Of a DNA stretch of 64,000 nucleotides, positions 23,498-33,757 are shown in pieces. A program made the position numbers and the translations under genes. The stretch is from Linnemannia elongata (taxonomy: Eukaryota; Mortierellomycota; Mortierellomycetes; Mortierellales; Mortierellaceae), in the NCBI GenBank assembly GCA_036320915.1, contig JAXBDG010000018.1, forward strand, positions 992,001 through 1,056,000, in the 5' to 3' direction. How positions within the stretch are numbered: the first letter of the stretch is position 1; each line of letters begins with the position of its first letter. The notes under the pieces are model-generated. The model did not search any database. It was not told the origin of the DNA and saw only the letters and a program-made list of their open reading frames with translations.

Positions 23498-23713
23498 CTA
23501 GGCTGGGGCTGGATGCTGACCGGGCGCACCTCCTTGCTGGGCAGGGTTCTGGTTCTGGTTAGGCACGTTCTGACCAGGCTGCACAGCAGCTTGATGAGGC
23601 GCTTGACCACCGACATTTACAACTTGGTTGTCGAGGAATATGCCTAGGTTGTTGCCATTTTGTCTTGGGGCATCGTCAGCGCGAGCCGACTTTTGTTGGG
23701 TAACGGCCATCAT
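23498..23713 (-). CDS. Small Gln/Asn/Pro-rich protein
   Basis: 71 residues with no recognised family. It starts MMAVTQQKSARADD, has a short hydrophobic/Val segment (NLGIFLDNQVVNVGG) and ends in a Gln/Pro/Asn-rich tail. There is no signal peptide. Support for a real gene is the TATAAAAA box 165 bases upstream on the minus strand and a compact promoter like those of the two small genes at 28773 and 29984. It could still be a chance open frame. Confidence 0.4.
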   Translation of the reverse strand: MMAVTQQKSARADDAPRQNGNNLGIFLDNQVVNVGGQAPHQAAVQPGQNVPNQNQNPAQQGGAPGQHPAPA

Positions 23714-26630
23714 TTTGTTCTCACAATGTTGGTTTTAGAGACTGGGTTGGGGTGGAGTGTTTTGAGTAAGGATATGACTCGATCTGGGGCATATGTTGAA
23801 TGGAGAATGAGAACTGTAGGATGTGTAGTAGATGTGGCGCTGGGAAGTGGAGTTTAAAAGAAGGCAACGTCCATTGCTTTTTATACGTCCATGGTTGCCC
23901 AATCAGTGTAGGCTATGCTATTGACTCCTTTACAATGAGTGGTGGTGTATGGATGCTCTAACTCAAAGTGTTTGAAGTAGGTTTGCATAAAAAAAAAGTA
24001 GAAAAGCGACCACTTGATGCATCCATCATGGGTGTGGGATCTCTCCTCTTTCGTTCCTGCTTGTCAGGAGTAAAAATAAAGGACTCAGGAGTGTGCCTTT
24101 TTTTCTCACATATGGGCGAAGACCACCTTAGGTGGGACACATGAACAAACATGGACGACAAGACCTGATAACTCTTTATCGTTGTCGTGGAGCAAACACA
24201 CATTCGAGTGGTGCTTTTCATGCCTTCCACCCTTCTCTCCCTCACTCACTTACTCACTCGCCCCACTCTGGTTGCTCCCCTTTGGCTCTACATCAAGCAA
24301 GGAGTGAAAACATGAGCGCGAGCTGGTCATTTGACAGCATGAAAAAAGGAGACCCAACAACATAGTCAGTTAACATCCTATCCCATCCCATCCAACTCAA
24401 CCCAAACCAGGCCGCCTTACCTCATTCGCCATCAAATTCACCACCGCAGTAAAAAAAAACCATGCCGGTGGTGACAAAACAACAAAAAAAAAAAAAAAAA
24501 AAAAAAAAATGAAATGAACGCCTAAAAAAGAGCGATGGACGCTGTGCTGCTCTGCTCTCTTATTCTGCCTTTTTTAAAAAAATCGAGTAAGCGCGCAACT
24601 TTTTTTTGAGAGGCGATGGATTTTGTTCGGAAATTAAGGCCATGCCACATCGCAACAATGCAACCTCCTGAGTTGAACAGACAAATAAAAGCACCAACTT
24701 GGATAATGCATTCATTCGCTCTCCCTCTCGTCCTCATACACACGCACACACACACACAACGAATCGCCTCCGATTCCTCTGCTGTTGTTGTTTTGTAAGT
24801 CTCCTATCTCTGTTGACAATGCCCGATGCATTATTATTGTTCAGGGAAACGAAAGGAGAGAAGAGGAGAGGGGAACAGAGAGAAATGGTATATGAAACGC
24901 GAAAAAACCAAAAAGTTAAGGCAGGGAGCAAAAGAGGGAACAAGGGAAGGGAGACAACAACAGGACAGTGGACAATGCGCCTCAATTTAGAATGCTTGCT
25001 TTTCTCCAATATCAAACGAAAAGAGTGCCAGCTAGGTCTTCGTAGTTCAAATGAAGAAACCTAAAAAAAGCGGCATGGACTTCGTTCTTGTTGTTTTCTG
25101 TAGGTAAAAATACACACCGTAGAAGATTTCTTTGCTTCCACCCCTTTTTCGTTAAAGAACCCTTGGAAAACGGCTGTTGTATTTTAGCTTGCGAGTCCCA
25201 CCTACATGCTGTACCTACCATGACCCCATGGGCTCAGTTTCATGCTTGGTGACCAACAGTATCGTTTACAAATAGATATTGTTGAACAACCAAAAGAAGA
25301 AAAAAAAGAATGCAAACCTCGGAAGGGAGGACAGACGCGTTTGGCGTGTGAGGGAGGGTATGGCGATGAGAAATTAGGATGGCTGGCAGTCTAAAAAGGG
25401 TGCATAATTGCCGATTTGAAAACAGAAGTAAAAGGAAACCGAGAGCAAGCAATAGAGAAATGAACACTCCCTCTTTCCCTCCCTCCGCGAGAACCCTGTA
25501 GACGAAAAGCAAACGACGAAAAATTTCGCGTGTCAAATGAAGAAGGGAGGAAACAGAGAGCAAAAGGGATCCCGAAGTATTAAAAAAAGAAATCCCAGGG
25601 AGGTGTGTACTATGTGTGTACAATGGTCAGCAGAGTAGAGCACACGCCGCTTAAGCAAGGGAGCAGATAAAAGAGGGAGAGGATGATGAGGATGAGGAGT
25701 GAGGACGGGGGGACCTGAACTCAGCGCTCCCTTCGATTCGGATTCGTTGTTCAGAAAGCGTGAACGTTTCTTTTTTCTGTTTGACGACAACATAAACAAA
25801 GTTAACAAAAATAGGTGGAGACAACATGGCAAAGTTCCGACAGCAAGGAAAAGCAGGGACGCAAATGAACTGTTATATCTAAACTTGGACTGAGAGAGCA
25901 CCAGATGACCTTAGCATGTACCCGGTGTGTTTCCCCCGTTGAGCATTTTTTTTTTCGAAATTGTCCCACGACATGTAAATGCTTTCTGGTATGAGACAGC
26001 TGCAAGTGAGAGGGATATACACCGACCATATCGCGAGGGAAAGTGGAAAGAGAGAGGGAGAGGGAGAGGGAAATGAAAGGGAAGTGAAGGGAAGTAAAAA
26101 GAAGCAATGGAACGATTCCTGCTATGGTGAGAAGGATTCGTCAAATTAAAAATGTCGTCTTCATTCCTGATATCAGTCTAGACCCTTGTATTGACTATTG
26201 AAGCATTAGTCGTTGTTGTTTCCCTTTGACTTTGTCGCTTTTGTCTTGCTCTCTGTTGTACAATGCGCTCCTTTTTACGTCGAAAGATGAACACGACAAT
26301 GCAATTGATAAAAAAGATGTCAGCGTGGCGTACTCTGTCTTTTCCAACTGCATATCTACTTCGCCATATTCATGCCAAGCCACTCACCTACTCCATTGCG
26401 TGCGTCCATCGCTCTGTCTTGTCGAATTCGCATAAAATGCAAACAATTGAACTCTTTTCCCCTTCTTCCTTGCCCTCTTCTCTAACTCATTCTCACTCAC
26501 ATTTTGCATATTCCGTAGTCGTCTTCACCAAATCTACTTCGCTGCTCCACTTTCTCTACTCTTCCAAAACAAAACAAACAAAAACAACACTCCACCCCTT
26601 TTGCTCGTTAGCGACCCAGCCATCAAAGGC
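23714..26630. other. Intergenic region with poly-A tract
   Basis: Includes a run of about 25 A at 24484-24509, an AC-dinucleotide stretch near 24743, GA-rich stretches (26040-26090), and the promoter of the C2H2 gene at 26631. Open frames here are low-complexity and not supported. Confidence 0.45.
23878..23885 (-). promoter_or_regulatory. TATA box (TATAAAAA), small gene
   Basis: On the minus strand reads GTATAAAAAG, 165 bases before the ATG at 23713. Confidence 0.45.
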
Positions 26631-27902
26631 ATGCTCATGGCTACAGCAGCAAGCTACCACCAGCGATATCGACCAGGACCAGGACAGGGTACCAATATGG
26701 ATGGATGCAATATATGGCCGCCCAACTCCGAAGGACTGCCAATGACGACAACTACGAGCGAGGGCCCGACCACGTCTGTCCACACCAACAACTCCAACGT
26801 CCCTTTCGCGCCGATTCTGTTCCAAGGCGAGAATGTGATGGCCCTTCCTGCTCAGTGGGTATTTGCACACTTGCCGCCCCCTCGTGTTGACCAATTCGAG
26901 GACTTACTCCGACCGACTTACCAGACCGCCCAGCCGCCACCACCGATTTTAATGCTACCGGCTTCGACAGCACCTATGGGAATCGGATCAACAGCAACAG
27001 GAGGAGGAGGCAACGGATCTCTTATGATGAATCCACTGGCTGATTATGAGAGCGGCGCTCGCTTGGAGGCACCAGGACGGGCAACAGACATGTCGCTCGA
27101 TATCGCGATGGCAATGGAGGACCAGCGACCTATGTACTTTGTCTTGAGTCGCTTCCAACCTCCAGGCGTCACACATATAGCAACAGTGCCTCCATCGTCA
27201 ATGCCGCCACAGCCCACGGAGGAACACCTTCATGATATGCTAATGGTGCCCGATATGTATGTCATGGACAATATTCCGCGGGACGACTCAATATCGATGG
27301 GAGTCTTTCACGGCACGGGAATGACCATCTCGCCCGCCGATACAATGAATTCGCCTCTGCATTCCTCTCTGACACCAGTTATGACTACATTGTCAGCAGC
27401 CACGCCCAGCATGGTCGGCTCTCCATATCTGCCAGCAAAGGACGAGCCTGGTGAGGATGAAGGTTGTGATTATGGCAGCTACGACGACGAAAACGACCCC
27501 GAGGATGAAAATGGCAACGACATGGACGAGGACGATGATAACGAAAACTACAAGGGCGACCGCAGCAGCAGCATCGATAACACGCCGACCAACGACAACG
27601 ACAATGACAATGACACGAAACTAAAGTCCAAGCGCCATGAATGCAGCAAATGCCACAAGACGTTCACTCGACGGAGCAACCTCAAGACGCACGAAAGGCT
27701 GCATACAGGAACACATGCTGTTACCTGCCACCTCTGCAAATGTACCTTCTCCCGGCAGCCCGATCTAAACCGACACATCCAGGCAATCCACGATGGCGCT
27801 CGAAGTCACATCTGTGACAAGTGCGGTCGATCCTTTTCGAGGAAGGATGCCTGGCGAGTCCATCAGTCGTCCTGCAAACGGACCACTCCACAACTTGAAT
27901 GA
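26631..27902 (+). CDS. C2H2 zinc-finger transcription factor-like protein
   Basis: 423 residues from ATG 26631; a TTG ten codons earlier is in frame but ATG is preferred. The first 270 residues are Pro/Met/Thr-rich. An acidic, Asn/Asp-rich block follows (about 275-340, with DMDEDDDNEN and a DNDNDND run). Three classic fingers close the protein: CSKCHKTFTRRSNLKTHERLH with a TGTH linker, CHLCKCTF..RHIQAIH, and CDKCGRSFSRKDAWRVHQSSC. It lacks the orphan domain of the 4-20 kb cluster and its fingers are nearer to ordinary fungal C2H2 regulators, so I treat it as a separate regulator. Nuclear DNA binding is inferred. Confidence 0.82.
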   Translation: MLMATAASYHQRYRPGPGQGTNMDGCNIWPPNSEGLPMTTTTSEGPTTSVHTNNSNVPFAPILFQGENVMALPAQWVFAHLPPPRVDQFEDLLRPTYQTAQPPPPILMLPASTAPMGIGSTATGGGGNGSLMMNPLADYESGARLEAPGRATDMSLDIAMAMEDQRPMYFVLSRFQPPGVTHIATVPPSSMPPQPTEEHLHDMLMVPDMYVMDNIPRDDSISMGVFHGTGMTISPADTMNSPLHSSLTPVMTTLSAATPSMVGSPYLPAKDEPGEDEGCDYGSYDDENDPEDENGNDMDEDDDNENYKGDRSSSIDNTPTNDNDNDNDTKLKSKRHECSKCHKTFTRRSNLKTHERLHTGTHAVTCHLCKCTFSRQPDLNRHIQAIHDGARSHICDKCGRSFSRKDAWRVHQSSCKRTTPQLE

Positions 27903-28772
27903 GCAATAGCAACAGCACCATGATCATGAATAAAACGAAGAATATGTTTTAAGTCTTCGCCCAATTGATGCTTCTTTATCTTTTTCCCTCCCTTTCTCCC
28001 CATCATTTTATCTTCTGCAGAATGCACCCGACTCTGTGACTTTTTTTTAGAGCTGGGTCCTGTCATTATGCAATTCTCTCTTTTCTGCTTGTATTTATTA
28101 CCTCCCTTTTCTTCCTTCTACTTTTCCGCCTTATTCATCTTTTTCTTCGCCATCCTTCCTACCTTTCTGTATCGACACTCCCATCGGCATCGGCGGAGAT
28201 CCTTTTCAGCATCAGACAACCCACCCCTGGTACAGGAATTCCTTTTCTCAGTCCGCAGTTTTCACTCTTCAATTCTTTATTTCTTTTCCATTCCCACACT
28301 CTCTTATTTTACGCCTCCTCACTTCTCACCCCCACCCCCTCCCCTTCTTAACCTCTCTTGATTCACATCACACCTCCCCACTACTAATGGACTGAAGCGA
28401 GAGCACACGCACACAACTGGAATCATATGTCATCAGTCATCCTTTCCTTACTTCTCCTTTCACACTTCACCTATTCTCATCCTCTTTTTTCATTACCTGA
28501 AGACTCTTAATGAAAGGAGTCGGAGATTGATGAAAAAAAAAAAGAGCAAGAGGGACAACAACAGAAGTACTATGCTTTTGTCGTTTATTATGTTTTTATG
28601 TCTTATAATCTTATAGTCTGGTTTGTTTCTTCTTACGCTTGTCTTTGTACAACAGCGATAGAAACAGGGACCAAGGAAGGAAGAAAGAGTAAAAGAACAG
28701 TCAGTGTTAACGGGTATTTAAGTCAGCAATGATCGTTGGTTTCTGTACAACTCGTTTAGTCTCGGTTCAGGT
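27903..28772. other. Intergenic region, convergent 3' ends
   Basis: C/T-rich then A-rich. It contains the 3' regions of the plus-strand C2H2 gene and the minus-strand small gene. No gene seen. Confidence 0.45.
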
Positions 28773-29024
28773 TTAGTTATCGCCTACACTGGCGCTCGAA
28801 ACAACAGTCAAAGCGGGATTAACAGAAACAGCGATTGGTTGTTCTTCAGCAGGTGCAAGGGCAGGGGTAGGGACAAGGGCAGGAGCAAGATCGAGGGCTG
28901 GCCCCTCCATCTCCACCTCGACAGCCTCGATTAGTACATGAGCGTCGCTAAGATCAAACACCGTCTCGCTCATGACATCCTCGTCAGGCTGATAAGCGAC
29001 GGCATTGTATCGTCTGGCGGCCAT
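28773..29024 (-). CDS. Small MAARR-type protein, copy 1
   Basis: 83 residues. The N-terminus MAARRYNAVAYQPDE matches MAARRNASIAYQPLPE of the gene at 29984, so the two are paralogues of an unrecognised family. The middle is acidic (DLSDAHVLIEAVEVEME). The rest is a low-complexity Ala/Pro/Leu region (ALVPTPALAPA) ending in a Val/Ser-rich tail. There is no signal peptide. Conservation of the start between two neighbouring genes is the main evidence that it is real. Confidence 0.5.
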   Translation of the reverse strand: MAARRYNAVAYQPDEDVMSETVFDLSDAHVLIEAVEVEMEGPALDLAPALVPTPALAPAEEQPIAVSVNPALTVVSSASVGDN

Positions 29025-29983
29025 TGTTGTTTATATTGAAGTTGTTCGCTTTATTTGGGTATGGTTGGATTAAGGATAGTCTTGCTGGTTACTCTATTGT
29101 TGTATTTGAAGACTGACTCCTTCAATTGAAGTTTATGGGACTTGAAGTTGTGGTTTAGCTATATTGTCGTTGTGGAAGTAGATTGAAAGTAAGTAATAAA
29201 AAAACAAACAAATGAATACAAAACGTAACAGTAAAGCAGGAAATGTCAATGGGAATAACTGTACGGATGGCGATAACAAACTACTAGACTATGCACAATC
29301 GGAGAGAAGACAAGAAAGAATTGAGGTAGAAAAGGAGTAGAGTTGCTCGCTATTTAGCTGGAGGAAACAAAGGGCATGACCGTAAGGGGTCTTTTCCATC
29401 CACTTCAGCCACTGCATCCTTTTTTTGCCATGGAAATCAAGAGTAGGTTTGGTGAGGCGAGAATGACTCACACACAGTATCAAATCGCCTATCAAAAGAA
29501 AAGCATCTTTCTTAATGATACCTGTCCCTCTTTGCCGCTGTGTTTTCGTTGTTTCATTTTAGACCAGTTCAACGCCAAGAGGCACTAGAAACCAAGTTGG
29601 ACATGTTGAGGAAATGACTAAGCCAAATGATAACGACACTGTGAGCCAAAGTCAATGGACTCGTTTTCCTGATTTTTCGTGGTTTCGTGTACTGATACTT
29701 TCTCTTGTGAGCATGCGTAGTGTATATCCGTGCCGGAAAATAGGTATGATTCCTTCTCCTTCGATTCTCATGTTTGTTTTCTGTCATTTGTATATTATAT
29801 ATTACAAGGGTTGGAAGGGAACTGTCTACCTATGTTAGAGTATCCGTGGGCATAGAACGACGACCATCACGTTAGCGCGTGCCCGCAAAGAAGTCAAAGA
29901 AGATTGGTTGAATTAATTAAGGTTGTTCAGGTACAAATTGCAATGGAGCCTTAGTTTCTAAAAAATCCGAATCCGCTCCATCG
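29025..29983. other. Intergenic region with one copy of a local repeat
   Basis: The stretch from about 29841 (CCGTGGGCATAGAACGACGACCATC) into the 3' end of the next gene is repeated at 30587. No other feature is seen. Confidence 0.5.
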
Positions 29984-30238
29984 TTACATGTTATTTCCAT
30001 CACCCACGACAATGACAACGACAACGACAAAGAAGACGAAGACGAAGGCCGCGACAGCAACAGGCCCTGAGGGAGGAGGAGGGAGGAAGACGGGCCTCGG
30101 CAGCATGACAGGGACAGGGAGTGGTGACAATCCAATGGGATCAGGGATGTCCGTGTAATTAATGACTACATCGGGCATCAGACCTCCGATCTCAGGCAGA
30201 GGCTGGTAGGCAATGGATGCGTTTCGTCTAGCGGCCAT
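29984..30238 (-). CDS. Small MAARR-type protein, copy 2, with poly-valine tail
   Basis: 84 residues. It starts MAARRNASIAYQP like its neighbour at 28773. The middle is Pro/Leu-rich (GLSPLPVPVMLPRPVFLPPP). The C-terminus is an extremely hydrophobic Phe/Val run (FVFVFFVVVVVIVV) followed by GDGNNM and the stop. A single C-terminal hydrophobic segment of about 20 residues would fit a tail-anchored membrane protein (inference). TTTATAAA lies about 150 bases upstream. Its 3' end was duplicated at 30587-30850. Confidence 0.5.
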   Translation of the reverse strand: MAARRNASIAYQPLPEIGGLMPDVVINYTDIPDPIGLSPLPVPVMLPRPVFLPPPPSGPVAVAAFVFVFFVVVVVIVVGDGNNM

Positions 30239-30387
30239 GACAAAAAACAGGTATGGTTTTTTGTGTAGTGTGAGTGGAAGATATAGGTGATATGATTTTG
30301 TAGGACTTCGATGTTGTGGGTAGTGAAGACAGGCGATGTTGTGTGTGATGTAGAGGATATGAATGTAAAATAGGTGAAAAGGTGCTG

Positions 30388-30395
30388 TTTATAAA
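30388..30395 (-). promoter_or_regulatory. TATA-like element (TTTATAAA)
   Basis: Palindromic TTTATAAA, 150 bases before the ATG at 30238 on the minus strand. Confidence 0.4.
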
Positions 30396-30499
30396 GAAAA
30401 AGATGGTAGGGGAAAAGGAGGGGGGGATATGCGGTGGACCTTGCCATTAACCAAAGGCGCAGCGCCAATCATAAAACAGTCAAGAGGGAATTTGATTGT

Positions 30500-30580
30500 G
30501 TCTACCTGTCTACCTGTCTACCTGTCTATCTGTCCATCTGTCTAGCTGTCTACCTGTCTATCTGTCCATCTGTCTAGCTA
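30500..30580. repeat. TCTACCTG/TCTATCTG octamer tandem repeat
   Basis: Ten or so consecutive 8-base units of the form TCTACCTG, TCTATCTG, TCCATCTG and TCTAGCTG. Confidence 0.8.
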
Positions 30581-30586
30581 TGTGAA

Positions 30587-30850
30587 AATACCCGTGGGCA
30601 TAGAACGACGACCATCGCGTTAGTGCGTGCCGGAAATGAAGTTAAAGAAGATTGGTTGAATAAATTAAGGTTGTCAAGCAAGACACAAATTGCAATTAGC
30701 CACACTCCCTAAAAAATTCAGATTCCGAATCTGCTCCATCGTTACATGTTATTTCCACCGCCCACGACAACGACAACAACAACGACAACAACAACGACAA
30801 CAACAACGACAACAACAACGACAACAACGACAAAAACAGCGACAGTTGGT
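30587..30850 (-). pseudogene. Duplicated 3' fragment of the poly-valine small gene
   Basis: Matches 29841-30010: the GGGCATAGAACGACGACCATC stretch, the GAAGATTGGTTGAAT stretch and ATCCGAATCTGCTCCATCG are shared. Read on the minus strand it ends in the same Val-run, Gly, AsnAsnMet and stop. The valine tract has grown to more than 20 codons through a 12-base AACGACAACAAC repeat. The MAARR start is missing, so I call it a gene fragment. The open frame above it (to 31098) is probably fortuitous. Confidence 0.6.
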
Positions 30851-31356
30851 GATGGAATCACCGGAGGCTGTGAAGAAAAGAAGACATGGCCTGGATATAT
30901 AACAGCAGTGGCGATGAGTGCAAAACTTGTACAATTTAGAGTTCCAGCTGTAAGGAAGATTGAACGGCAAGAGAACAAGTGGTGAATGAAGGAAGCACTG
31001 GTAAATGAAGAAAGTGAATATGAAAGGATGAAAAAGCGCGCGTAAATTATATCGCTGAAATCACGTAAACGTACATCCTCCACTATCCTCACTATCACCC
31101 GCGGGTTGATCTTGGTGGGATGATGAAATCTGAGCCCAATAGCATGGTATGGGCACTCTTCTGTTCATTCAAGGAGTTCCCTACTCGTGAATCGTCGTGG
31201 GAATTAAAGAAACGTACGTTTTATTGGAGCAACGTGTACGACAGAGAGAGAGCCAAATAAAAAATATGGCCTGGTCCATGCGAAGAGCCAAGGGGAGGGG
31301 GATGCTGCATACGAAAACATACTTGATGATATCTAGCCTGGGATACTTTTGATTGT

Positions 31357-31637
31357 TTAAGCGCAGACACCATCGTAGCCCTTATTGCTACAGCAGGTTT
31401 TCACGTTGTCTTGTCAGTTCTCGTCATCGCCAGCATCGCAGCGGATGTTGCCCCACTTCTTCTTGTGCTGCAGCATAGGGTCCACCTCGTCGCAACACTC
31501 GTAGGATGCGCTATTAGCACCTCCGGTGTTTAATCCGTTTCGCTGGCATCCGCACCAGAGAGTATTGATCCTGTGGTGGCGTAAGCCTAAGTGACGATGA
31601 CAACGGCAAGGACAGTAGTAACCGACTTGGACTGCAT
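31357..31637 (-). pseudogene. Broken small cysteine-rich secreted peptide gene
   Basis: On the minus strand, ATG 31637 opens a signal-peptide-like segment (SVTTVLAVVIVT) that runs into TAG. After a frame change a cysteine-rich mature region follows: WCGCQRNG, YECCDE, NIRCDAG, TCCSNKGYDGVCA, about nine Cys in total. A second stop (TGA) splits that region before the terminal TAA at 31357. Two stops and one frame change argue for a pseudogene, although the first could be hidden by an unrecognised intron. The promoter has a clear TATATAAAG box and lies below an ATCAAGGGA motif array. Family unknown; small secreted Cys-rich proteins are often antimicrobial or effector-like (inference only). Confidence 0.55.
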
Positions 31638-31762
31638 GACTGGTCCTGGTGCTGGAACGGGTGGTGGTTGAGGTGCTATAAAAGGATTTAGGATGGCATA
31701 GGTTGGTTGCGCTGAAAGGAAGCGTTGTGTTGTTGCTGAGAAATGTAGGAAGGCGCCGTTCT

Positions 31763-31772
31763 CTTTATATAT
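31763..31772 (-). promoter_or_regulatory. TATA box (ATATATAAAG) of the Cys-rich gene
   Basis: Minus-strand ATATATAAAG, 126 bases before ATG 31637. The same ten bases occur before the tail-tube gene at 33508. Confidence 0.55.
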
Positions 31773-31964
31773 TGGAGAATATGATCAAAGATAGTTCGGC
31801 ATTTTGGACAAAAAAAAAGCAGGGAGTAAAAACATCAAGAAACACACCATCAGCGATGCTTGTGAGGCAGAATAGGGGAGGAACTCGAGAGAGAGGGAGA
31901 AGGAGATAGTGGCAGATATGGGCAACGAAAAAAAAGTGTCGCAATGAGAGCGCAAAAATGTAAC

Positions 31965-32393
31965 ATCAAGGGACACAGCGATGACAACATCAAGGGACAA
32001 CGGCGACAACAACAGCGACAACAACAGCGATGGAAAATGCTAAATTCAAGGAATGCTGAGAGAATGATCAAGCGACGCTAGAGTTCAGTGATGGTTGAGA
32101 AATCCAATGTTTAGGATGGAGGGAGGTTGGAAAATCAAGGGGAACAAGAAGTAAAAAGACAAAGGACGACAAGATCAAGAGTCAATACCAGATCAAGGGG
32201 TAACATTAAGGCACCTCCAATGCACCACCACCCTAAGTGGTAAAGTGGTAACACAATCAGAAATGATGTCAAAGGACAAGAGATAGCTAGAGGATAGGAA
32301 AAAATCAAGGGACAACACAAAGAAACCAACACCCAAGAGACAACAGCAAAAGACCATGTACGCTAAGAATTCAGGACTGTCAAAATCAAGGGA
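31965..32393 (-). promoter_or_regulatory. TCCCTTGAT motif array 1
   Basis: In the direction of the downstream minus-strand gene the motif reads TCCCTTGAT. There are four exact copies and several one-mismatch copies over 430 bases, upstream of the TATA box at 31763. Confidence 0.6.
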
Positions 32394-32508
32394 AGCCAGC
32401 ACCAAGGGCAAAGGCAAATATTATATGGGAAATAAAATGCCAGGGGTCCAAGTGTTCTTACACCAAGAACACTCAGCAGCAACCCCATGCTTGGGTATAG
32501 ATGATAAA
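32298..32508 (+). repeat. Direct repeat, copy 1 (flanks the tail-tube gene)
   Basis: Aligns over about 210 bases with 33845-34048: shared AATCAAGGGA, the CCAGCA.CAAGGGCAAAGGCAA stretch, GTGTT.T.ACACCAA, CACTCAG.AGCAACCC and TGCTTGGGT. Diverged but clearly related, same orientation. Confidence 0.65.
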
Positions 32509-32694
32509 AGACAAAGAACTATTAGCTTGGGTTTGATTTCGTTTTATATAACAAACGTAGATAAAAGTCGTTGCAACACACTAGAGAAAGAAAACAAAAA
32601 AAGGCTACCGATAAAGAGCAGTGATTGAGAAGCACGGACTGGGACAAGAGGGAGAAAGTGTCTGAAGCGCGAGGAGTCTCTGACAACGACTAGC

Positions 32695-33228
32695 CTAGTG
32701 AAACTTAATTGTTAATCGGTCCGCAACCAGACTCATCTCCTCAAAGGCGACTTCGTTGCTAGTTGCATCAACTGTCGGTGCTGACAACTTAGTCGGGAAC
32801 GCATTGCTGATGGTCCAGGTCACGAACAGCTCCTTCCCTGCCTCGTCAGTCAGGCTGATCGAAATGTCCTTTTTCTCGACATGATTTTGCAGGGGTGATG
32901 AAATCCAGTCGTACAATTGGCTGTTTTTCGGCGCAATGCACCGCTTCAATGTGACGTTAATTGTCTGAGCTTGTCCGGGCATAGCAAATAGTCCACCCAA
33001 TCCATCTTTGTATTCAATTGTTTCCACACCCTGCTCCAAGCCAGACACCGCATTACATGCCATTTCGTCTCTACCCAGGTCTACGATGAACCGATAAGTA
33101 GCGAGCGGATATACAGCAGCCATAGTCTTCTTGTCCAAGGCGGGAGCGGCATTGACTTGAAACAGGGCAATGATCAAGAAGACGATGAGAGCCAGAGTGG
33201 CAAATTTGGTCCGAGGAGCTGAGAACAT
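32695..33228 (-). CDS. Secreted phage/eCIS tail-tube-like protein (T4 gp19-like family)
   Basis: 177 residues. Residues 1-28 form a signal peptide with a hydrophobic core (LALIVFLIIALF) and a likely cut near VNAA. The rest matches, block for block, the bacterial tail-tube family of contractile phages and extracellular contractile injection systems (T4-like gp19, Afp1/Pvc1 type): YPLATYRFIVD, AVSGLE..VETIEYKDG, MPGQ, NVTLKRC, LYDW, KKDISISLTDEAGKE, SNAFPTK and NEVAFEEMSLV. Family length (about 145-150) fits the mature part. The Gly usual after LKR is Cys97; with Cys58 it may form a disulfide, and Asn91 is in an NVT sequon, both suited to the secretory route (inference). A TATA box (33508) and a candidate leader intron (GTAAGC at 33446, TAG acceptor at 33272) look eukaryotic. 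No sheath, baseplate or spike gene is present. Origin by transfer from bacteria is inferred. Confidence 0.82.
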   Translation of the reverse strand: MFSAPRTKFATLALIVFLIIALFQVNAAPALDKKTMAAVYPLATYRFIVDLGRDEMACNAVSGLEQGVETIEYKDGLGGLFAMPGQAQTINVTLKRCIAPKNSQLYDWISSPLQNHVEKKDISISLTDEAGKELFVTWTISNAFPTKLSAPTVDATSNEVAFEEMSLVADRLTIKFH

Positions 33229-33507
33229 GCCGCGATGTTTGGTAGGTGGGACGATGTAAGGGATGCAGCTGCTAGATGTTCAACTCGGCTCACGAAAGGT
33301 GATCAAGAAGTGAAGATAGTGTAAGGCTTGGATCGAAAACGGGTAAGGCCAATAGAACCAAGTAATGCGACGACAAATGGAGGATATGAGGAAAAAGGCG
33401 CCATGGCTCTGAGAAATGAGGTTTAATATACTATAGTAAAGCTTACCTTGTTTTGCGGATGATGAGTGTAAAGGTAGAGCGTGGGGGGATGAGCGAAGGA
33501 TAGAACG

Positions 33508-33517
33508 CTTTATATAT
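33508..33517 (-). promoter_or_regulatory. TATA box (ATATATAAAG) of the tail-tube gene
   Basis: Minus-strand ATATATAAAG, 280 bases before ATG 33228, identical to the box before the Cys-rich gene. Confidence 0.55.
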
Positions 33518-33757
33518 CGAAGACAGTACAGCCTGAACAAGAACGGAATAAAGGTCAAAGGATGCTAAGAATAGTGTTGTGTCAAGGGAAAATGTATTAG
33601 GGTGATAAGAGAGTGACAGAGTGTGTATGTGTACGGGTGCGAGAAAGGAAATGAGCTGGACAGAAACCTATTCTTTTTATTTTCTCTCTGCAATTGCCTT
33701 ACGGTCTCCTGTTATCACGTGAGTAAGCATCCAGCAACTTACGTTGTGCGCGTACAG

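Larger units (their letters stand above)
30239..31356. other. Intergenic region with local duplication and simple repeats
   Basis: Contains the octamer repeat at 30500-30580, the duplicated 3' end of the small gene with an expanded AACGACAAC tract, and no independent gene that I can support. Confidence 0.5.
31638..32694. other. Intergenic region with ATCAAGGG motif array
   Basis: Promoter of the broken Cys-rich gene and 3' region of the tail-tube gene. Exact ATCAAGGGA occurs at 31965, 31989, 32304 and 32385, with close variants at 32134 and 32192. The segment about 32298-32508 is repeated at about 33845-34048. Confidence 0.6.

Noticed and set aside
30742..31098. 118-codon minus-strand frame with a long poly-valine end
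   Set aside because: Only its 3' part is homologous to the small gene; the N-terminal part has no counterpart and the valines come from a microsatellite.
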